64,000 bases of DNA from Chryseobacterium arachidis (GTDB lineage Bacteria; Bacteroidota; Bacteroidia; Flavobacteriales; Weeksellaceae), in the NCBI RefSeq assembly GCF_900129245.1, contig NZ_FQUT01000004.1, positions 372,001 through 436,000 on the forward strand. The letters are read 5' to 3'. The notes below the pieces were generated by a model. It saw nothing but the letters and a program-made list of their open reading frames with translations, searched no databases and was not told the DNA's origin. Shown here piece by piece: positions 8,833 through 18,319 of this stretch (position 1 is the stretch's first letter; each line of letters begins with the position of its first letter). The position numbers and the translations under genes are program-made.

Positions 8833-9459
8833 ATGAACAATAACGACGAGCAATATATAACACACTACAACCTGAAACAACAGGCAATTGAGAACATATT
8901 AGGAACTTCAGCAGAAGTAATTGGCCATGCTATTATGCCCTTCAGAGTGCTTGCAGGCATGACATTCGGATCTGTGGATATGCACTATTTTCCCAATCAT
9001 ATTGAAGGAACAGGGTTTACCACCATGGAACTCATCAATCCTGATGGCACAGGCCCAAAACCTAATGAAAAAGGTACTTACGAATTGGTAGCTTTTACCA
9101 AACAACCTTTCAATGATATTAATGAAGAGCCTTCTACTCCATTCAATACCATCGAAAGACGTATGTGCGAAAACTTTACACAAATTGCAGGAGCAGCACA
9201 CAATAAAGTTTTCAATCCGTATGAGATATGCCAGATATCCGGCAGTGATGGCAAACCCAGATACATCATTTTTGATATATACAAAGAATTTGAGGTCGAA
9301 AACCACAAACACCACCTTTTGTTATGCATGGAAATATTTGAAGAGGAACTTGTTACCGTAGAAAATTTTGGACATCAGGGATTTCTTGAAATGTTGAAAA
9401 TGATCAATATTTATCCATACAGCGATTTGGACAGAAGTTGGGTAGGCGTAAAAAAATAA
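8833..9459 (+). CDS. Suppressor-of-fused (SUFU) domain protein
   Basis: The 208-residue product shows the bacterial SUFU-like pattern: a surface patch with GTGFTTMELINPDGTGPKP, then YELVAFTKQPF, and a late LLLCMEIFEEEL strand block. Bacterial SUFU domains are established immunity proteins in polymorphic toxin loci. It is the third gene of the rightward run and supports reading the island as an immunity cluster. Cytoplasmic, no signal peptide. Confidence 0.75.
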   Translation: MNNNDEQYITHYNLKQQAIENILGTSAEVIGHAIMPFRVLAGMTFGSVDMHYFPNHIEGTGFTTMELINPDGTGPKPNEKGTYELVAFTKQPFNDINEEPSTPFNTIERRMCENFTQIAGAAHNKVFNPYEICQISGSDGKPRYIIFDIYKEFEVENHKHHLLLCMEIFEEELVTVENFGHQGFLEMLKMINIYPYSDLDRSWVGVKK

Positions 9460-9465
9460 TCTAAA

Positions 9466-9688
9466 ATGGCAAAAGAACTCATATTATCACCTTCAAAAAA
9501 GAATTGAAGGTTTTCCGAGCCTGAAAAGTTGTATAACTGATATAAAAGGCTTCAATAAAGTGCTGTTACCCATTGTGAAACTTGATGGCAGTATTATTAA
9601 TGAAAAATGGGAAGGCATTCCGTTTACTTTCATCATTCAGAATGTCGATGTTAGTCGTCTATTACTTAAAAAATATTATCGAAATTGA
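9466..9688 (+). pseudogene. Frame-broken ORF after the SUFU gene
   Basis: The ATG at 9466 reads MAKELILSPSKKN and stops. Dropping one base after MAKEL gives YYHLQKRIEGFPSLKSC, then KVLLPIVKLDGSIINEKWEG and FTFIIQNVDVSRLLLKKYY to a TGA at 9686-9688. That is about 74 protein-like codons, six bases after the SUFU stop. The gene therefore looks like a fourth operon member inactivated by a single frameshift, or an assembly indel. Family not recognised. Confidence 0.45.
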
Positions 9689-9803
9689 TAAAGTATTGCC
9701 TTATTAAGATTAGTTTGAAGTTCTTGTTTTCCTCAAGATTTTTTTAAGTTGTATTTCACGTAATAAATATATGGTTTTATTATAAAATTATCAAAAGTTA
9801 TTT

Positions 9804-10967
9804 TCATTCTGAATCTCTATCCAAATGTCCCAGCCATTTCAATGGCGAATAAGTATCTCCTATACAAAGCTTTAGAATCTTTGCGTTGTTCTTTTCAAAG
9901 TTTTCACTGTTGCTGAGAATAACCACTGCTGTTCCGTTTTCGGGAAATGCAACAGCATAATTCTGGTTGGCATCACCATGTCCTGTATGGAAAAAGGCCT
10001 TGCCAAAAGGCGAAGCGAACAGTCCCACTCCTAATCCCCAAGCCAGACGAATTTCATCATTCTCATTGGTGATACTGTCTTTCAAAGGACCGAACCCCCT
10101 CTTACTTTTTACCATGATCTGTGGTTTAAGCATCTGAAGATAATTTTTATCGGTTAGCCCCTTTCTCTTCATCAGGTTGATCATAAAATTCGCATAGTCC
10201 TTCGCTGTGGTAGACATTGAACCCGCTGCCCTGCTGCTCTCTCTTCTTTCAGATCCATATTTCTTTCCATCTTTGAAGTAAGCATTGGAGAAATTGTCTG
10301 TAAATCTATCTTCCCAAATCATGCTTGTATGTCTCATTTCCAGAGGTCCGAAAATCTCTTCATTCATAATCTCTTCAAGTTTCTTTCCTGTGTACTCTTC
10401 GATCATAAATCCCAAAAGATTGATTCCTTCGTTGGAGTAATAGAACTTTTCTCCCGGCTTGGCGATAAGGTTGACTTTGTTACCGTACAATTGCCGAAGA
10501 ACTGGTAGCCCGGAACTATGGCTTAAGAGCATTCTGGGGGTTATCTGATTGAAAGATTTAGAATCATGTGCAAGATCTTTCCATTTTGTATAATCACCTA
10601 TCGGTTTCTTGAGGTATTTATAAACAGGCTGATCAAGGCTGAATATCCCTCTGTCTACCAAACGTATAAAAATGTATGCACTCACGGGTTTGGTAAGCGA
10701 GGCTGCGTACATCACTGTACTGTCGTTCAGTTTCTTTTTACTTTCAACATCCCTGTAACCGAAGCTCGACGAATAAACCAACTTATTATGGTTGACAATG
10801 GCAATCTGCAGACCGGCAATCTTAGCGCTATCTACCAAATGCGATAACCGCTGCTCCAGAATTTGCGAATCGATAGTTTTCCCATCGAGATGTCTGATTT
10901 TAATATTTTTCTGAGCAATTAGAGGCAATATCCAAATCAGGAATAAAAGAGTGAAGCATTTTTTCAT
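9804..10967 (-). CDS. Secreted serine hydrolase (class C beta-lactamase-like fold)
   Basis: Signal peptide (MKKCFTLLFLIWILPLIAQ), then the penicillin-binding/AmpC-type fold. The nucleophile motif is SLTK (Ser90, Lys93), the second motif YSN (Tyr177-Asn179), and HTGH (327-330) stands in for KTG. LLSHSSGLP and GLGVGLF are typical family blocks. Members act as esterases, D-aminopeptidases or peptidoglycan hydrolases; the substrate cannot be told here. Length 387 is normal. It stands alone, ~100 bases from the XRE gene upstream. Confidence 0.8.
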   Translation of the reverse strand: MKKCFTLLFLIWILPLIAQKNIKIRHLDGKTIDSQILEQRLSHLVDSAKIAGLQIAIVNHNKLVYSSSFGYRDVESKKKLNDSTVMYAASLTKPVSAYIFIRLVDRGIFSLDQPVYKYLKKPIGDYTKWKDLAHDSKSFNQITPRMLLSHSSGLPVLRQLYGNKVNLIAKPGEKFYYSNEGINLLGFMIEEYTGKKLEEIMNEEIFGPLEMRHTSMIWEDRFTDNFSNAYFKDGKKYGSERRESSRAAGSMSTTAKDYANFMINLMKRKGLTDKNYLQMLKPQIMVKSKRGFGPLKDSITNENDEIRLAWGLGVGLFASPFGKAFFHTGHGDANQNYAVAFPENGTAVVILSNSENFEKNNAKILKLCIGDTYSPLKWLGHLDRDSE

Positions 10968-11072
10968 GAGGAAAAGATTTGTGACAAATTTAGCAGCAAA
11001 TCAATACATATTACCACGACTCTTTCACGACATGTGTACGTCATTTAGCTATTTATGGACATTTTGAAAAGG

Positions 11073-11624
11073 TTATTTTAAAAATTGATAGTTCAAAGGA
11101 TAAAGTCTGCTTCTTTTATTGATACTCCTGAAAATGTTGATGACACACATCACGAAAGCATAAAGATAGACGATCAGTAGCAGTGGAAAGCCAACAGAAA
11201 ATACGAAAACCATCAATATAATCAACGGTATAAAAAGAAGTGATAGGGTAATCTGAAAATTAATGACCGACTTCCCTTCAAGATCGTAAGTCCGGGATTC
11301 GTCTTTCTTTAAAAACCAAAAAACTAAAGGAAGAATGATATTGAAAACGGGGAAAAAAAGTCCAATCAGCGCTAACAGGTGAAAAATTGGTGTCAGTTTA
11401 TCCACATCCTTAATTTCCGCGGATTCTGGCAACTGTCGACTTATCGTTAATTCTTCAGTTTCTATTTCGAGTGCGTCTGCAATCATCTTTAGTGTTGCAG
11501 GATGCGCCTCGGCCTTTCCGCTTTCGATGCGTTGTATCGTTCTTGCGCTCACCCCTGAAACATCAGCAAGCTGCTGCTGACTTAGTCCCTTATTACGCCT
11601 GTATTCCGCTAATTTTGAATTCAT
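11073..11624 (-). CDS. XRE-family regulator with C-terminal membrane domain (DUF4870-like)
   Basis: Residues 1-60 are a helix-turn-helix of the XRE/Cro type (GLSQQQLADVSGVSARTIQR). A linker follows, then about four hydrophobic segments (residues 75-175) with DLEGKSVINFQITLSLLF, resembling DUF4870 membrane domains. The protein should be a membrane-anchored DNA-binding regulator, an architecture common in flavobacteria. The signal it senses is unknown. Confidence 0.75.
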   Translation of the reverse strand: MNSKLAEYRRNKGLSQQQLADVSGVSARTIQRIESGKAEAHPATLKMIADALEIETEELTISRQLPESAEIKDVDKLTPIFHLLALIGLFFPVFNIILPLVFWFLKKDESRTYDLEGKSVINFQITLSLLFIPLIILMVFVFSVGFPLLLIVYLYAFVMCVINIFRSINKRSRLYPLNYQFLK

Positions 11625-12075
11625 TGTTACACAAAAATAATAAATTATTACGGTAATGATATACTTAATAAACTCTTAATTAATACAATACAAATTACCC
11701 ACAAACATTTGTTCCCATCTAAAAATTTTACATTAAAATTGTTATATTAAAGTAAATTAAACTCACGGCACTAAGTCAAACGGCATTTATTACAGATGAA
11801 CGGCAGGAAAATATATATATATTTGAAATGATTATATGATCTTTTTGTTTGTGTCTACAAGACAAACATAACCAAATAGATATTTACTATTACATACAGT
11901 TCCTTATTGATTTTTAAAGCTAAATTACAAACATAATCTAAGGGAGTTACTTTGATAAAATAACCTTTGTAATTTTTTAATCTGGCTTAATCTTACCTTA
12001 TAGCTTATTGAATTGAAGCGGTAAAGTGAGTTTAAATAATAATTTCCTTTTTCCGTTGATGTATCACTACTTGTT
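11625..12075. other. AT-rich noncoding stretch
   Basis: No supported gene on either strand. It contains the promoter region of the XRE gene and the 3' flank of the NmrA-like gene. No hairpin with a clear T-run was seen. Confidence 0.5.
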
Positions 12076-12954
12076 TCACTTTAATTTAGAAACCAAATTT
12101 TCATTCATCCACTCTCTAATGGTTGTTGGTGTTGAATTAACTACTGCTCTTTGCTCAATTTCATATAAGCCATTATCAATCGCTGTCAGCATTTCCGTCA
12201 AAGAGATTGCAAATGCCTCGCTCGTATGGTGTTGCTCCAAAAGTGTTTTTATATATTGATCTTTTGATACCTGCAGAAAACGAATGTTTTTTCCTGTCAG
12301 TTCACTCATCTGTCGGGCAATTTCGTTGTAGCTAAGATCTTCCGGACCGAGAACCGGAAATCCTTGAACGCCTGTCCAGGTCGCATCCGTCAAAAACTCT
12401 ACTGCTTTGGATGCAATATCCTTTATGGCGATTTGCGGGGATTTATGATTTCTATCCATTGGTAAAGAGAATACGCCTTTTTCTTTTAGAGATGACATCT
12501 GGTACAGGATGGTTTCAAAAAATACCGGGCAACGCAGTGCTCTTACTGCTGCCCCTGATTGGCTGATAATATCTTCAGCCCTGTGCAGTGCTGTTACAAG
12601 ACCTGCCTGCAAATTACTTTCTTTACCTCCGCTGGATAAATAGACGACTCTATTTGTTCCTGCATTTTTAATTGACCGCGAAGCCACTTTTGCAAAATCT
12701 TCATAATAAGCATTTACATCTTTCTGCGTATTGCTTTGAGGCACACAAAAGTAAAGCGTATCACAGCCTTTCAATGCATCTGTAAATTCATCTTCGTTGA
12801 GTAGAGAGCCCGTGGTAACTTCTACTTTTTCTAATATATCAGCAGATATTTTTTGAGGATCCCTTAAAAAAATTTTAACCTGCTGCCCCTGCTGTACCAA
12901 TTTCCGAAGGATCATAGAGCCTGTATTACCGGTTGGCGTTGTTACTAAAATCAT
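12076..12954 (-). CDS. NmrA/atypical SDR-type NAD(P)-binding oxidoreductase
   Basis: An N-terminal Rossmann motif (MILVTTPTGNTGSMILRKL, a T/GxxGxxG variant) and the later blocks VVYLSSGGKE and IAIKDIASKAVEFL mark the NmrA-like atypical short-chain dehydrogenase family. These enzymes act as quinone reductases or redox-sensing regulators. It lies 77 bases downstream of a Crp-type regulator on the same strand, a common pairing in flavobacteria. The substrate is unknown. Confidence 0.8.
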   Translation of the reverse strand: MILVTTPTGNTGSMILRKLVQQGQQVKIFLRDPQKISADILEKVEVTTGSLLNEDEFTDALKGCDTLYFCVPQSNTQKDVNAYYEDFAKVASRSIKNAGTNRVVYLSSGGKESNLQAGLVTALHRAEDIISQSGAAVRALRCPVFFETILYQMSSLKEKGVFSLPMDRNHKSPQIAIKDIASKAVEFLTDATWTGVQGFPVLGPEDLSYNEIARQMSELTGKNIRFLQVSKDQYIKTLLEQHHTSEAFAISLTEMLTAIDNGLYEIEQRAVVNSTPTTIREWMNENLVSKLK

Positions 12955-13031
12955 AATTGAACTTTTAATTGTTACTTAAGCACAAAGATGATAATAGTTA
13001 ATATTGTAAACGTTGTCCTATATTCACATTT

Positions 13032-13601
13032 TCAGATCTTCGATTTTAATCTGCTTAAGGTTTGAGGCGTTAATCCTAAGTAAGAGGCCACCATTTTATT
13101 GGATAGCCTTGTCAGCAATTTTGCCTGATTTGTTAAAACCCAGCGGACTTTTTCTACCGCATCCAAACCTTGAAAACAATAGATTCTTTCCTGCGATTTT
13201 ATGTAGGCTGATTCTAAAATCTGTCGGTAAATAAAACCAAACTGTGGAATGGTGCCAACCAAATGAAAGAAATCTTCGCGGTTTATCACTAAGAGTTCCG
13301 AAGCTTCAATGGTCTGCATGAATTCAAAAGAAGGGCGCTCATTGATTAGACTGGACAGTGCGGTACCTAAGGAATCTTCAAAATGAAAATATCTTGTGGC
13401 TTCTTCTCCTTCTTTATTGATGTTAAAAAGTCGAATACAGCCTTTGTTGACAAAGTAAAAATTCTTACAGATTTCACCCTCTTTCAGGAGAAATTCGTTT
13501 CTTTTGTTTTTTTTGAATTTGAAATGCGGGTAAATATAAGAAAGTGTCTTATTGTCAATTTCAGTTCTTGAGGTCAGATATTTTTCTAATTGTGTATACA
13601 C
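13032..13601 (-). CDS. Crp/Fnr-family transcriptional regulator
   Basis: Residues ~10-110 form a cyclic-nucleotide-binding-like jelly roll (KEGEICKNFYFVNKGCIRLF, EDSLGTALSSL). Residues 140-189 hold a compact winged helix-turn-helix (LSNKMVASYLGLTPQTLSRL). The arginine for cAMP binding is not evident, so the ligand may differ or be absent. Start is GTG at 13601. It probably controls the adjacent NmrA-like gene; this is inference. Confidence 0.8.
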   Translation of the reverse strand: MYTQLEKYLTSRTEIDNKTLSYIYPHFKFKKNKRNEFLLKEGEICKNFYFVNKGCIRLFNINKEGEEATRYFHFEDSLGTALSSLINERPSFEFMQTIEASELLVINREDFFHLVGTIPQFGFIYRQILESAYIKSQERIYCFQGLDAVEKVRWVLTNQAKLLTRLSNKMVASYLGLTPQTLSRLKSKI

Positions 13602-13689
13602 TTTGTTTGTTATTATTTAATTTTCATAAAAGAGGCAGTGAACCGCAAAATTACGGATTATCACGATCTAAACTGTTGGGCATATTTCG

Positions 13690-13704
13690 AACCTGTTTAA
13701 ACTT
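13690..13704. repeat. 15-bp direct repeat, left copy flanking GH97
   Basis: The 15-mer AACCTGTTTAAACTT occurs here and again at 16184-16198, in the same orientation, on either side of the GH97 gene. A 12-base core also occurs at 5364-5375 inside a terminator-like hairpin. Confidence 0.6.
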
Positions 13705-13852
13705 TTATTTTCCCTAATAAACAAAAGAGAGAGTGCTAATAATGAAGACTCGTACAGGTAATATTTAAATTTTCAATATCCATTAATAATCTTGTAAAAA
13801 CATCGAAAGACCTTAAGTCGTTCGTAATTTGATTGATTATTTAAGGGTGTAT

Positions 13853-16009
13853 TTACTTCTTTGATGTAAGACTGATTGCGAAACCTCCACTTCTTGCCAT
13901 TTTAAATTTAATCTTTGATTTGTTTGTAACCGTCTTCTTGTAGATATTATAACTCTGCGGATTATCTATATAATCTGCATCAGCAGCATCTTCATAAATA
14001 ATTGCGTTATATTTCTTATTGTTATCTAAAAAAGTGAAATCAACGACAAATTCCCTTTTGTTTTCGTCTGTAATACCCCCTACAAACCAATTCTCACTGT
14101 TTTTTGCTTTTCGCGCTGTAATAATATAATCACCTGGTTCTGCCTGTAAGATCTTTGTGTCATCCCAATCTGCAGCCACATCTTTGATAAATTTAAAAGC
14201 ATCCATATGCTTTCTGTAATTCTCAGGTAAATCGGCTGCCATCTGAAGAGGCATATACATCACAACATACAATGCAAGCTGCTTGGCCAACGTTGTTTTT
14301 ACGAATCGTTTGTCTCCTGGAAAATAATAATCAAGCTTAGTCTGAAAAATCCCCGGTGTATAATCCATTGATCCTCCTATCCAGCGGGTAAAAGGAAGAA
14401 TTGTCTGCTGATCCGGGTTGTTTCCTTTGAATGCCTCATGCTCAGTTCCTCTTGCAGCTTCTGCAGTAATCCAGTTGGGATAAGTCCTGCTTTCGCCGCC
14501 TGGTCTTATCGATTCGTGGGAATTGACCATAATTTTATACTCGTTTGCTTTTTCAGCAATTCGATAATAATGGTTAACAGTCCATTGAGAATAATGATGT
14601 TCCCCTCTTGGAATAATGTCACCAACGTAACCTGTCTTCACAGCATCGTAACCATATCTATTCATGAGCTGAAAAGCTTTATCTGCCCAACGCTCATAAT
14701 TGCTGGCCGACGCGGATGTTTCATGATGCATGATGAGCTTTATTCCTTTACTGTGTGCATATTGGTTCAACATCGCAATATCAAAATCAGGATAAGGCGT
14801 AATAAAATCAAAAACAAATTCCTTATCATGGCCCATCCAATCTTCCCATCCTACATTCCAACCTTCAATCAGCAACCCGTCAAAACCGTTTTCTGAGGCA
14901 AAATCTATGTATTCTCTCACCTTTTCATTGTTTGCACCATGCTTTCCGTTAGGTGTTAGTTTTGTATAGTCTGTCTCACCTAATTGTACGCTGGAGTTGG
15001 TGGAATACGCCCATTTAGATTTTCCAATAATCATTTCCCACCAAACCCCCATGTATTTAGTAGGATGAATATATGAAGTATCCTGGTATTTAGTTGGCTC
15101 ATTAAGATTAAACAAAAGCTTTGAATCTAATATCTCTGCGGCTTTGTCAGATACTATAATAGTTCGCCATGGTGTAACTGCCGGAGTCTGGAGGTATGCT
15201 TTGACCCCCAATCTATTTGGTGTTAAATGTGTTTTAAACTTAAACTTTTCAGCATCTACTTCCAAATGAGATGCCGGATAATTAAGCACCGCAGCTTCTG
15301 CAACATTAATATACAGAGAGTTCTTACCTTCTTTTTTCAATAATAATGGGGATTGAACAGCATTTTTCACCAAAGTCTGGGAAGAATGCTTGTCGTAAGC
15401 TTTAACCCATTGCTCGGGAATCTGAGAAATTAATGTGGTCTGCGGCTGATACTCCTGCGAATCATAATCAGCAACAATCCACCATGCTTTCATATCTGTG
15501 GGAAAATCAAATTCTGTGTCTTCTTCCCGGATCCGAAAATGCTCAAAATTTTTCTGATATGGAAATTCATATCTAAACCCCAATCCGTCGTTGAACAGCC
15601 GGAATCTCACTACAAGATTTCTATCAGATGATACCTGGTGTAGTGTAACGCTCAGTTCGTTATAATGATTTGTATACGATTTTTTTTCGCCGAGAACAGG
15701 ATTCCATATCTCATTTTTCTGACTCCTCTGTTCAGATATTTTGGTAAAGCCACCTTCAAGATCTGAGCTGCTGCCTGATGGTTTTTCTTCCTCAGAAGCA
15801 AAATGGACATAAGTATCATCAAATAAACGTAAGCCCAGCCTTGAATCCTCAATAACAACCGTACCTTTATACATCAAATTATAAAAAGGAATTCCCTCCT
15901 TAATGGTAAATGACATTTCAAGTTTTCCATTGGGCGACTGTAATTTCTGTGCCTGTAGAAAATAAGGTGTAAGTAAAAACAGAACGAGGTTGAACAAATA
16001 GCTTTTCAT
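13853..16009 (-). CDS. Glycoside hydrolase family 97 (SusB-like)
   Basis: A 718-residue secreted enzyme with a signal peptide (residues 1-20, ending LQAQ). An N-terminal beta-sandwich (25-290), a catalytic TIM barrel (~300-600) and a C-terminal sandwich follow. Acidic residues E430 (MHHET), E499 (SHESIRP) and E523 (GTEHEAF) are spaced 69 and 24 apart, the spacing I recall for the catalytic glutamates of SusB. VKTGYVG has Gly where retaining GH97 enzymes carry the Asp nucleophile, so an inverting alpha-glucosidase-type mechanism is likely. No SusC/SusD pair is adjacent, so it is a stand-alone periplasmic enzyme here. Confidence 0.9.
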   Translation of the reverse strand: MKSYLFNLVLFLLTPYFLQAQKLQSPNGKLEMSFTIKEGIPFYNLMYKGTVVIEDSRLGLRLFDDTYVHFASEEEKPSGSSSDLEGGFTKISEQRSQKNEIWNPVLGEKKSYTNHYNELSVTLHQVSSDRNLVVRFRLFNDGLGFRYEFPYQKNFEHFRIREEDTEFDFPTDMKAWWIVADYDSQEYQPQTTLISQIPEQWVKAYDKHSSQTLVKNAVQSPLLLKKEGKNSLYINVAEAAVLNYPASHLEVDAEKFKFKTHLTPNRLGVKAYLQTPAVTPWRTIIVSDKAAEILDSKLLFNLNEPTKYQDTSYIHPTKYMGVWWEMIIGKSKWAYSTNSSVQLGETDYTKLTPNGKHGANNEKVREYIDFASENGFDGLLIEGWNVGWEDWMGHDKEFVFDFITPYPDFDIAMLNQYAHSKGIKLIMHHETSASASNYERWADKAFQLMNRYGYDAVKTGYVGDIIPRGEHHYSQWTVNHYYRIAEKANEYKIMVNSHESIRPGGESRTYPNWITAEAARGTEHEAFKGNNPDQQTILPFTRWIGGSMDYTPGIFQTKLDYYFPGDKRFVKTTLAKQLALYVVMYMPLQMAADLPENYRKHMDAFKFIKDVAADWDDTKILQAEPGDYIITARKAKNSENWFVGGITDENKREFVVDFTFLDNNKKYNAIIYEDAADADYIDNPQSYNIYKKTVTNKSKIKFKMARSGGFAISLTSKK

Positions 16010-16422
16010 TATACAGAGGATTTGGAGTGATACTGATTATAACGTAAAGTATACAAGTAAAGTACCAGATCTTAGATATGCTGAATTTAATTTCCATTAG
16101 CTTATTATCAGCAATAAGAAGTACAAATATGCTCAAAGAATTGAAGAATTACGAATAGCTATTTTTTTGGTCATCTTTAAATCAACCTGTTTAAACTTAA
16201 AAAAATAATATGACTAAAAACAGGAACTATCGCGCACATAACATATTAAGGTTTTTTCAGAAAAAGACCCATGATAGATTGAAACATCAATAGAAATAAA
16301 TCTTTAAGTTTTTTTATTGACATCTTTAAACGTTTACTCCGATCTGGAAACATATTTCTCTAATTTGGAAACACTTCATAACCTCAAATGCCTGACCTTT
16401 GCCGAAACAATTTACAAAGCAA
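16010..16422. other. Divergent intergenic region with repeat copy
   Basis: About 410 bases between the leftward GH97 gene and the rightward SDR gene. It contains the second copy of the 15-bp repeat (16184-16198) and presumably both promoters. No other gene is supported. Confidence 0.5.
16184..16198. repeat. 15-bp direct repeat, right copy flanking GH97
   Basis: Identical to 13690-13704 (AACCTGTTTAAACTT), same orientation, 2.5 kb apart. Confidence 0.6.
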
Positions 16423-17226
16423 ATGCAAAAAACAATATTTATAACCGGCGCATCTACCGGATTGGGCAAAGCAACAGCAAAATTATTTCAGCAGAAAGGC
16501 TGGAAAGTTATTGCAACAATGAGAAATCCAAGCATAGAGGAAGAACTTTCAACCTTAGAAAATGTCCACTTGCTGTCTCTGGATGTAACAGACCTAGAGC
16601 AGGTTAAATCAGCGGTAACTGCGGCAATTGCGTTAGGTAAGGTTGATGTGGTATTTAACAATGCTGGATATGGGCTTTTGGGAGCCATGGAAGCTTTTGA
16701 AGATGAAGATATCGTAAAAGAATTAAATACAAACGTCTTGGGTGTTTTCAGAGTTACCCAGTCGTTCATCCCTCATTTCCGTGAAAACAAAAGTGGACTT
16801 TTTATAACCACCACATCACTTGGTGGGTTTATAGGTTTCCCCTTAAATGGAATATATAATGCTACTAAATTTGCACTGGAAGGCTGGTCTGAAGGAATGT
16901 CCTTTGAGCTTGCACAACATAATATCGGAATCAAGACTGTAGCACCAGGTGCCATTGCCACAGATTTCGGCGGCAGATCGCTGGACAAAAGAACACATCC
17001 TGCTTATAAGGAAACTGAGGATAAACTTTTCGCCACTATTGACACAATGCTTGCGGCGGCTGCAAGTGCAGAAGAAATTGCGCAGGTTGTATATGAAGCT
17101 GCCACGGACGGCAAAGATCAGGTATCGTACATAGCAGGTGCCGATGCAACCGCACTTTGCCAAAGACAATCGGAAATTGGACGTGAAGCCATGCGGAAAG
17201 AACTGGGAAAATCCATCTTGGGATAA
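16423..17226 (+). CDS. Short-chain dehydrogenase/reductase (classical SDR)
   Basis: Residues after the ATG at 16423 show the cofactor motif TGASTGLG, the NNAG structural motif, and the catalytic Ser/Tyr-x3-Lys (TTSLGG and YNATK). All marks of an active classical NAD(P)(H)-dependent SDR are present. An upstream TTG would add eight residues before the Rossmann strand and is unlikely to be used. An AraC-type regulator follows 42 bases downstream on the same strand. Substrate unknown. Confidence 0.88.
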   Translation: MQKTIFITGASTGLGKATAKLFQQKGWKVIATMRNPSIEEELSTLENVHLLSLDVTDLEQVKSAVTAAIALGKVDVVFNNAGYGLLGAMEAFEDEDIVKELNTNVLGVFRVTQSFIPHFRENKSGLFITTTSLGGFIGFPLNGIYNATKFALEGWSEGMSFELAQHNIGIKTVAPGAIATDFGGRSLDKRTHPAYKETEDKLFATIDTMLAAAASAEEIAQVVYEAATDGKDQVSYIAGADATALCQRQSEIGREAMRKELGKSILG

Positions 17227-17253
17227 ATTGATGAAAAAATAAATTTTCTACCG

Positions 17254-17261
17254 TACCTTTG
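17254..17261 (+). promoter_or_regulatory. Bacteroidota -7 promoter element (TACCTTTG)
   Basis: TACCTTTG fits the TAnnTTTG consensus of Bacteroidota promoters and lies just 7 bases before the annotated AraC start. The transcript would have a very short leader, or translation begins at the second ATG (17272). Confidence 0.5.
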
Positions 17262-17268
17262 TGAGATC

Positions 17269-18177
17269 ATGATGAATATAATACATTCAATCTCTGCATA
17301 CCATCAGCTGATATCAATTCGCCCGCCTACACATCCTTTGATTAGTGTAGTGGATCTGTCAAAGATTCGATTTATTGAGCACAAGCTGTGGGAAAATTTT
17401 GCAATGAAGTTCTACTGTATATCCTTAAAAAAAAATATCACGGGCAAGACAAAGTACGGCAGAGAATATTATGACTATGATAAGGGAATCATGACCTTCG
17501 TTTCCCCAATGCAGACACTCTCTCTTGAAGGCCCGCATATGGAAACCGACAGGTCGGCGTCGGGATTTGCTTTATTTATACACCCCGATTTTCTAAGCGG
17601 GCATTCCCTGTCCACAATGGATAAAGACTATGGCTTTTTTTCATATTCAGTCAATGAAGCTCTTCATTTATCTGAAAAGGAGGAGGAAAATACAATTGAA
17701 TTATTTTTGAAGATTGCACAGGAATATGAGTCAACTGATCAACATTCCAGACAGATACTGCTCGCACAGATTGAGCTGCTGTTAAGTTATTGCAACCGGT
17801 TTTATATGAGACAGTTTGAAACCAGAAAGGTACATAATAATAGTATTATAGACAAATTAGACCATTATCTGAATAACCATTTTGATGCGCAGGACAGCTT
17901 AAGGGTCGGGATTCCCTCTGTAGAAGCTATCGCAGAAATGTTGAACGTCTCAACTCATTATTTAAGTGATCTAATGCGATCCATGACCGGATATAATACA
18001 CAGCAATATATTCAGAACCGACTTTTAGAAAAAGCGAAAGAATATCTGCACAAAACTGATCTTTCGGTTGCCGAAATAGCCTATCTGCTTGGCTTTGAGT
18101 ATCCCCAGTCATTTAATAAACTGTTCAAAAAGAAAGTTAACTTGTCTCCCTTGGAATTTAGACGTTCCTTTTTATAG
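17269..18177 (+). CDS. AraC-family transcriptional regulator
   Basis: A 302-residue protein with an N-terminal cupin-like sensor part (1-190) and a C-terminal double helix-turn-helix (205-302): VEAIAEMLNVSTHYLSDLMR and LSVAEIAYLLGFEYPQSFNK. This is typical of AraC regulators that control a neighbouring SDR or aldo-keto enzyme, matching the SDR directly upstream. The ligand is unknown. Confidence 0.88.
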   Translation: MMNIIHSISAYHQLISIRPPTHPLISVVDLSKIRFIEHKLWENFAMKFYCISLKKNITGKTKYGREYYDYDKGIMTFVSPMQTLSLEGPHMETDRSASGFALFIHPDFLSGHSLSTMDKDYGFFSYSVNEALHLSEKEEENTIELFLKIAQEYESTDQHSRQILLAQIELLLSYCNRFYMRQFETRKVHNNSIIDKLDHYLNNHFDAQDSLRVGIPSVEAIAEMLNVSTHYLSDLMRSMTGYNTQQYIQNRLLEKAKEYLHKTDLSVAEIAYLLGFEYPQSFNKLFKKKVNLSPLEFRRSFL

Positions 18178-18319
18178 TACTTTTATGAAACGCTCGAGAA
18201 ATGACATGCCAAATATGAAATGTAAGCTCTTTTGTTAATTCCAAAGATATGGGCCATTCATTGAGATAAGATTGAATTTTTTATGCTTTCGTAAAAACAA
18301 AAACGCTGTGATAGAGACT

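Noticed and set aside
8908..9315. A 135-codon minus-strand frame
   Set aside because: Antisense shadow of the SUFU-like gene.
14438..14896. A 152-codon plus-strand frame
   Set aside because: Lies fully antisense to the well-supported GH97 gene and has no independent evidence.
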